Assembly: GCA_001414345.1 (NCBI GenBank)
Contig: LLCB01000432.1
Location: 1 to 37,820, forward strand
DNA: 37,820 nucleotides
Reading direction: 5' to 3'
DNA from: Hymenoscyphus infarciens
Taxonomy: Eukaryota > Ascomycota > Leotiomycetes > Helotiales > Helotiaceae
Position 1 is the stretch's first letter; every line of letters starts with the position of its first letter. The notes below the pieces were generated by a model, which was given only the letters and a program-made list of their open reading frames with translations, was not told the DNA's origin and did no database searches. Positions 32,755 to 37,820 of the stretch are shown one piece after another. A program made the translations under genes and the position numbers.

Positions 32755-32976
32755 AGCATGACTAAATGTTTGAAAGAAGCGCCTAGCTGACCCTTGGTAA
32801 ATTTGGGTTTCAAGGCTACCTGATATTCACTCCCTATTTGGTTCTAACATATCAGCGATAGTTTTAACCCCTAATAGGTTACACTTACTTGCCTGCTGTT
32901 CCCTGAAATTTTTAGACAAAATCATCGCCATCATGAAGCTCATCTTCTAGCCCAAAATCTCCCACTAGAGCTCCGT
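32755..32976. promoter_or_regulatory. Shared divergent promoter region of 2EXR genes D and E
   Basis: 222 bp between two head-to-head ATGs. If gene E starts at the second Met (33058) the gap is 303 bp. No specific binding site is recognised. Confidence 0.4.
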
Positions 32977-33787
32977 ATGCCGTTTCATTTCTTGTTCATG
33001 GCATATGAAACACTATCTCCCCTTTGTACCAAAGACTTTCGAGTTCTACACGCCAAGATGTCTCATTTGAAATCCACGAAGCCTCGGGTCCACCAGCTCA
33101 TGCGTTCCCCGACTTCCACTACCCAATTCACTCTTTTTCGGGATCTCCCTTTGGAATTGAGAATCATCGTCTGGAAGTTACTCGAGCCACCACCGAGAGT
33201 CATATTCCAAGGCAGCGCTAGAGTGGGAAATGTAAAGACAGCAGAATTCTATAGCCATTCCCACTGTTTGAGACCCCATTCTCTGCTTCATATCTGCCAC
33301 GAGTCAAGGATGGTCATGCTATGGAATGCTACGTATTTACATACAAGTCTTTTTGGGTCAATGAAACTTGTCAACCCGCTTTTTTTGTCCTATGATAGAG
33401 ATATGCTTTATGTAACAGACATCGATGCTTGTGGTTAGTTGGAAACTTTTCTCCCAAGAAAACGTGGTGATGTTGCTAACAATATTTTGTGATAGATGAC
33501 CACCGGTTGGCCAACGTCCGATACTTGATGCGCAGTCGGGGTAAGCTTACCCATCTTTTAGATAGATGGAAAGTCTTCGCACAATCTTCGTTAGATTTTG
33601 GAATTACTCTTCACCTGCTCCAAAGGATGAACGTTTCTATCAATTATTGCGCACAAGGCACGAGGGGTTCAAGAACACTTTTCGCAATTGAAAACTCATC
33701 AATATTGACGTTAACGATGAGGTTAGTCTCGAAAAGTTGCTAAATCCCAAGTCTCAAACACCGAGGATTGTCGTGATATCGACGTAA
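32977..33787 (+). pseudogene. 2EXR-domain gene E with damaged 3' half
   Basis: Exon 1 (32977-33433) carries TLFRDLPLELRIIVWKLLE (residues 52-70), LLHICHESRMVML and LSYDRDMLYVTD. A 62-nt intron (GTTAGT...GCTAAC...GATAG) joins ACD to DHRLANVRYLMRSRGKLTHL in exon 2 (from 33496). That frame runs to a stop at 33743, but from about 33600 it reads unlike a protein. The neighbouring frame instead gives FWNYSSPAPKDERFYQLLRT, then a TGA at 33689-33691, then NDEVSLEKLLNPKSQTPRIV and a stop at 33785-33787. The simplest reading is a frameshift near 33570-33600 plus one nonsense codon. As it stands the gene would give a 234-aa protein with an aberrant tail. Met28 (33058) is a possible true start. Confidence 0.65.
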
Positions 33788-35334
33788 TACAATCGTCTAC
33801 CTCACTGTACATTCCTGGTGTAGTTCTCCTTGTAATGAAAATAAATATGCAAATTGTGGAGCAAAATTAAATCACTGCCCGGCGTATCGCTATCGTCAGG
33901 CTCTGTAACCATATATCACAAATACACGAACATATTTAATAGCGAGCCGCTAGTGTAGGATAAATGAAGAGATCCTTCTGCTTTGATTCATGTTTTTTGT
34001 ATACTTTTACGATTGTGTTGTATCTAGCTATGCTTTGTTGTGGGAGCTGAGGGGTGACGCCACCTAAATCCCATCACTCGTTGTATCTACCCCGCCAAGG
34101 TATGCCTTTGAAGTGGCGGGCAAAACCATAAGCGAAGCTCAAGGTGAAGAAACTATACCAACTCTCAGAATACGATGAATTGTCTAAGGTCAGCTTGGGG
34201 TTCCTTCCAGTTTTTCTCACTTGTTTTCCAAAAAAGAAAAAAAAAAGAAACAAACCAAGACAACATACCGCCACCGCAGCAGTTTTCGAGTTTTAAGTCA
34301 CTCGCCAAGATGCCTCCTTTGGGAACGAAGAAAATCTAAACAAACTCATGCACATGCGCTATGCACTTCTCGAAGCCATCGTCTTCCACTAACAGCGAGC
34401 ATTCCCCTGCCTGCCCGGTGGCCCCAACGTCAAAGCACCCCTCCGCCAACGCCTTTCTTGACGACACCACTACTTCACCTTCCCCTTCCATCGTCTTGAT
34501 CAGCCAAGACCCTCGCAAACGGAAATTTGGTTCTATTTGATCCTAGAACTGCAGTTATTTCGTACAACGGAGTTTCTTTAACGACGCTACGCGAGGGAGC
34601 TAAATTCACAAGTTTCACATATGTCAGGATCTAATAAAGAACATTCGATTGCTATTAGCATCTTCAGCGTCCCTGGGGATACAGGGTCTTACATGTGGCA
34701 ACGCTGGTCGCGCCCCTTGGGGGAGATCTTCTTTGTGTGAGGGAAATAGCGTATTCCGTCTTAGAAGTGTGACATTAATCAAGGGCTTCCTTCAAGAATT
34801 CAAAATTCAAAATTCAAACTCTCTCGCAACGAAACTCATGGCTTGCACCATTTCACTTCAAACAAAAGAGGAGAATTGGGTTTTAGTAGTTTGCAACTAA
34901 GGATGATAGATAATTTACATAAGTTCTTTGTAACTTACTTTTAAGCATCTTCAACACCAGTCTTAAGCTCATTGGAGAAACTTAATCGGCGAGCTGCGCT
35001 GTTCTAAGAGACTCAAATGTGGCTGAAGTGCTCCATTATTCCAAGACGTGGAGATTAGTCAAGAGACATGGATTGGCAGGTTCAACGTAATGTAATCATG
35101 TCAATATTCATATGTAAGAAAACCTCAAAGCTGGGAAGTGTGACATGCCATAAGTCCCTTGGTGACTCAGCGCAGATAAGATAGTGTTGAGCTTCAGGTG
35201 GAACAAGCATGTACTCCTTCCATCAGCCAAGCTACCATCATGTATCATCTAAAGAGAAAATCAAGCATCATAAGCTTCCCTCCATCCACCGGACTGGTGG
35301 CATGCAAAACAGGTCTTAATATCCATTCTTCCCT
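33788..35334. other. 1.5-kb intergenic region
   Basis: No gene is supported. A 59-codon frame at 34361-34540 (MHFSKPSSSTNSEHSPACPV, ending RKRKFGSI) has a Ser/Thr/Pro-rich composition like the N-termini of the 2EXR genes here, but lacks any domain. Other frames (34221-34499, 34649-34900) look like chance. Confidence 0.35.
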
Positions 35335-36363
35335 TTAGCATCCCGAAATAGCAGAATTGTCTCTTCTGAGGGGTAGGATTCGATACTGTATCCACTTCGG
35401 CAACTCCTCCCTCAGAACAAACTTACTGAAGGTTGGCTGCATGTCTCGGACGAGCATAGCATCGAAGAGGCAGCCAATCAGCACAGAGGCCTGAAAAGTC
35501 TCCAGATTACCTTCCAAAATCTCCCTTATCTCCTTTGTCACATTGCCCATCAATGCTGACCAAAATTCCATCTCCATCACCTCAAACCTGGAGTTTTCCT
35601 CCCAATCTGCTAAGTATTTAATATAGCAAAACCCGGCTCCCTGGTGATATGGAGGACATGCGTCTTCCCAATCCAACAATCCCGTTATTTCTCCATTCTT
35701 ATCAACTAGGATGTTTTTGTCGTTCAGGTCTGGGTGTTGGAGAAAAGGAGGCAAGTTGATTAACTCTGGAGCAAGGATGATCAAGTTGGCAATCATCGGC
35801 CGTACTTCTTTTAATTCCTTTACACGAATCATCTTTTCGAGTATTGGGATGACAGTATCGAAAATGGAAATTGCTGCTCGTTCAATAGGTGTTGTAAGAA
35901 AGGAGAATGCGCATATTTGTCCAAGTGAGCGTGCGAAGGTGGTGCATTGTTCATCGTCCCAGTCATAGAGAACTTCAGAGGCAGCTTCCCCAGGAAGGAG
36001 TGGCATATAGTATGACCAGATCCCATCTGTATTCAACCCTTCGTCCGTGATTTCTTCAACCAGAGCTACCTTCTCACCAAGAAGTTTGCGAGCCCACCCA
36101 AGAACTGTCTTGTTAGTATCGCTGAAGCGGTCATGTCGAAACTGCATGATAACACGTCTGTGGCTCTGCAGGCATATGTCGACCGTGCTGCTAAAGCAAC
36201 CCTGGACAGCGGTGAACCGAGAGGAGATAACTTCTACTCCAAGATGAGAGGTGGCAAGTTCCATTGTTTTCAAGAGCTGGCATTCCGAATTGAAGTATTC
36301 GGGGAAGGCGCGATCAGTACTATTGCATATCCCGAGTACGCGACCGCTGTCTGTTGGTGCCAT
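35335..36363 (-). CDS. APH/protein-kinase-fold family protein
   Basis: An intronless frame of 342 aa. The aminoglycoside-phosphotransferase-like signature is clear: HPDLNDKNILVD at 210-221, where Asp212 is the predicted catalytic base and Asn217 a metal ligand, and GLLDWEDA at 228-235, where Asp231 is equivalent to the kinase DFG aspartate. The N-lobe strand reads RVIMQFRHD (70-78), with Arg76 where kinases have the ATP-binding Lys, so ATP binding may be altered; many fungal APH proteins vary here. The length is normal for the fungal APH group. These proteins are numerous in filamentous fungi and mostly of unknown substrate; antibiotic resistance should not be assumed. It stands alone between the 2EXR cluster and the gene at 36872. 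Confidence 0.85.
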   Translation of the reverse strand: MAPTDSGRVLGICNSTDRAFPEYFNSECQLLKTMELATSHLGVEVISSRFTAVQGCFSSTVDICLQSHRRVIMQFRHDRFSDTNKTVLGWARKLLGEKVALVEEITDEGLNTDGIWSYYMPLLPGEAASEVLYDWDDEQCTTFARSLGQICAFSFLTTPIERAAISIFDTVIPILEKMIRVKELKEVRPMIANLIILAPELINLPPFLQHPDLNDKNILVDKNGEITGLLDWEDACPPYHQGAGFCYIKYLADWEENSRFEVMEMEFWSALMGNVTKEIREILEGNLETFQASVLIGCLFDAMLVRDMQPTFSKFVLREELPKWIQYRILPLRRDNSAISGC

Positions 36364-36871
36364 TGTGCCCTGGAAGTTTCTTGTCTGGAAAGAATATGGC
36401 AGAAAGTTTTTGTTGATTTGGTGGTGAGGCTTTCATAAATCAAATCAGATGGAACACACTTGTACTACTTGCTTTGCATACTTTTTCCCAGTGTTTAACT
36501 CTGCAACTTCTGGGTGAAGCCAAGGCTGCCTTTCAATTTCGTAAAATCATCGGTTAAACTTGAACTGAGGTCGCGTAAAGTCGCAATGTACACAAACACA
36601 GAAGTCAACCTCCCTTCATTGTAGTGAAGACTTCAAAAAGGGAGACTTTACATGGAAGGAAAGACCGTGACTACCTCAGCCCCCTCAGGACTCTAAATCT
36701 AATTTATAAGTCTTCAAAATATATACTGCGGAGTTGATATTCACGTGAACATAGCCGCATAAACAAGCTCTAGCTCAGCACCAGACGCAACTTTGACACC
36801 TTCACTACATTAGCCAGAAGACTAAACACAGAGTCAATCCATCTTTCTCAATGAGCACCTCTGCCTTAGAA
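36364..36871. other. Intergenic region upstream of the APH-family gene
   Basis: Presumed promoter of the minus-strand APH-family gene on its left and 3' flank of the gene on its right. No distinct element is recognised. Confidence 0.4.
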
Positions 36872-37516
36872 TCAAAGCACGTCCAAATCAACAAAACACC
36901 TCACCTCCTCGCCCCCATCCCCCTCGCCCGGATTCGCACAAACAGGTAAAAACTCAATCCCCACACACCCCTGCTCCACCCCCCCCTCAAACAAAAACTT
37001 CGCAACAACTCCCCAATAAGGCGGAAACGGGACATCATGAGGACAAGCAACATAACACCCCCCTTCCGTTCCCGGTCCCGTCAATCTCGGATACCCTCCC
37101 TTGTCTGTAAACCCTACTCCGGGAGTCCCAGTCCCAATGTTTAAAAATACGATGTGATCCCCTGGTATGCCTGGGACTACCCATCCCAAAGGGAATTGAG
37201 GGAGAGGTGCGTAGATGGAGGACAAGGTCAAGTTGAGGATGAGGTGGTCCTGTGGGGGTGGTGGTAAGGTAGCGTTTTGAGGGGTGAGGAAGAGCATGTT
37301 GAGGCCTGCGCCTATGTGGACGGGGCTTAGAGTTGCATGGGAGATTGAAGGGGTGAGGTCGAGGGCTGGGTTTGGGAGGTGGACGAGGAGTGTGAAGGAT
37401 TTGGAGGTTAAGAGGTTGAAAAGTGTAGGAGGTGTGAGAGGGGTAGGTGAGCTTAGGGATATAGGGATGAGTATGAGCGAAACAAGGATGAGAGGTAGTA
37501 GTATAGTCGATAGTAT
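36872..37516 (-). pseudogene. Secreted-type protein gene with start codon reading ATA
   Basis: The minus-strand frame is open from the AT-rich border to a stop at 36872. The first ATG in it (37297) would begin in mid-protein. Upstream, the frame continues as LSTILLPLILVSLILIPISL, an obvious signal peptide, and then SFTLLVHLPNPALDLTPSIS. The codon directly before LSTILL is ATA (37514-37516), where ATG would be expected. Full length would be about 214 aa. Distal features: GTGTPGVGFTDKGGYPRL, GGCYVACPHD, GCVGIEFLPVCA, three sequons near the front of the mature part. The pattern recalls small secreted ascomycete proteins of the DUF7907 type, but this is tentative. Either the gene is silenced by loss of its start, it starts in an upstream exon not seen, or it uses the internal ATG. 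Confidence 0.55.
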
Positions 37517-37820
37517 TTATAATATTATACTACCACAATATATTATTAGAAACCCACTTTAATACGTACTATTTTTACTATTTAAATACTACAATATCTA
37601 ACAATATTATCTTTTATATTATTAGTATTTTAATCGATATTATAATAATATTATAGTATTACTAAGCCTAAATATTTAAGCTTTTTACCTTAGATTTTAA
37701 CTCTACTTCTTTTTAGCCTTATCTTTTAAAACTATATAGTATAATATATAGTATAGAAAATATAGTACTAAATAGCTAGAATTATAGATCTATTTAAATA
37801 GAGTATTTTAAAAAAAGAAT
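37517..37820. other. AT-rich RIP-degraded DNA at the right edge
   Basis: About 300 bases of TA-rich, CpA-poor sequence running off the window. It is presumably the border of another repeat. No coding frame was seen. Confidence 0.6.

Noticed and set aside
33434..33495. Treating the two parts of 2EXR gene E as separate small genes
   Set aside because: The 62-bp gap has GTTAGT, a GCTAAC branch site and TAG, and splicing keeps frame and family pattern.
34361..34540. 59-aa Ser/Thr/Pro-rich frame as the N-terminus of a sixth 2EXR gene
   Set aside because: Composition alone is suggestive; no PxELRxxIW motif follows in any frame.
35335..36363. APH-family protein as an antibiotic-resistance gene
   Set aside because: The APH fold is widespread in fungi with unknown substrates; nothing here indicates an aminoglycoside substrate.

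Overview
The window looks like filamentous ascomycete (Pezizomycotina) DNA. Genes carry short introns of about 50-150 bp with GTRNGT-type donors and CTAAC/CTGAC-like branch points. Secreted proteins, a Yos9/OS-9 homologue, 2EXR-domain (formerly F-box-like) proteins and a fungal APH-fold protein are present. Long AT-rich blocks have almost no CpA/TpG left, which is the signature of repeat-induced point mutation (RIP). A Leotiomycete is my guess from gene content; nothing in the sequence proves it.

Layout. 1-1950: low-complexity sequence with a 19-copy 9-bp minisatellite. 1953-3540: ER lectin gene YOS9 (two exons). 3.7-8.6 kb: RIP-degraded block containing an LTR element (5328-7993, target duplication GAATA). 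8.6-14.3 kb: gene-bearing island with a gene 3' fragment cut off at the RIP border, a five-exon secreted ricin-B-type lectin, an unknown basic protein, a secreted alpha/beta hydrolase and an intron-containing tRNA-Gly(TCC). 14.3-16.46 kb: no gene seen. 16464-27960: one Copia-type retrotransposon with 130-bp LTRs and a pol frame heavily hit by RIP. A second copy of the LTR family seen at 5.3 kb is nested inside it (23220-26807, target duplication CTAGT). 28.1-33.8 kb: a cluster of five 2EXR-domain genes or remnants, of which one is clearly intact (31729-32754), interrupted by an inverted-repeat element near 30.4 kb. 35335-36363: APH/kinase-fold protein. 36872-37516: secreted-type protein whose expected ATG reads ATA at the edge of another AT-rich block.

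Most notable are the repeat biology and its effect on neighbouring genes. Two members of a non-autonomous LTR family share exact termini, polypurine tracts and clean 5-bp target duplications, carry no recognisable gag-pol, and differ in an internal 72-81 bp tandem array (about 1 unit versus 8). They differ strongly in RIP damage. The 2EXR cluster shows duplication followed by frameshift decay, and at the right end RIP may have removed a start codon.

All calls come from reading the sequence by eye; no database or folding program was run.
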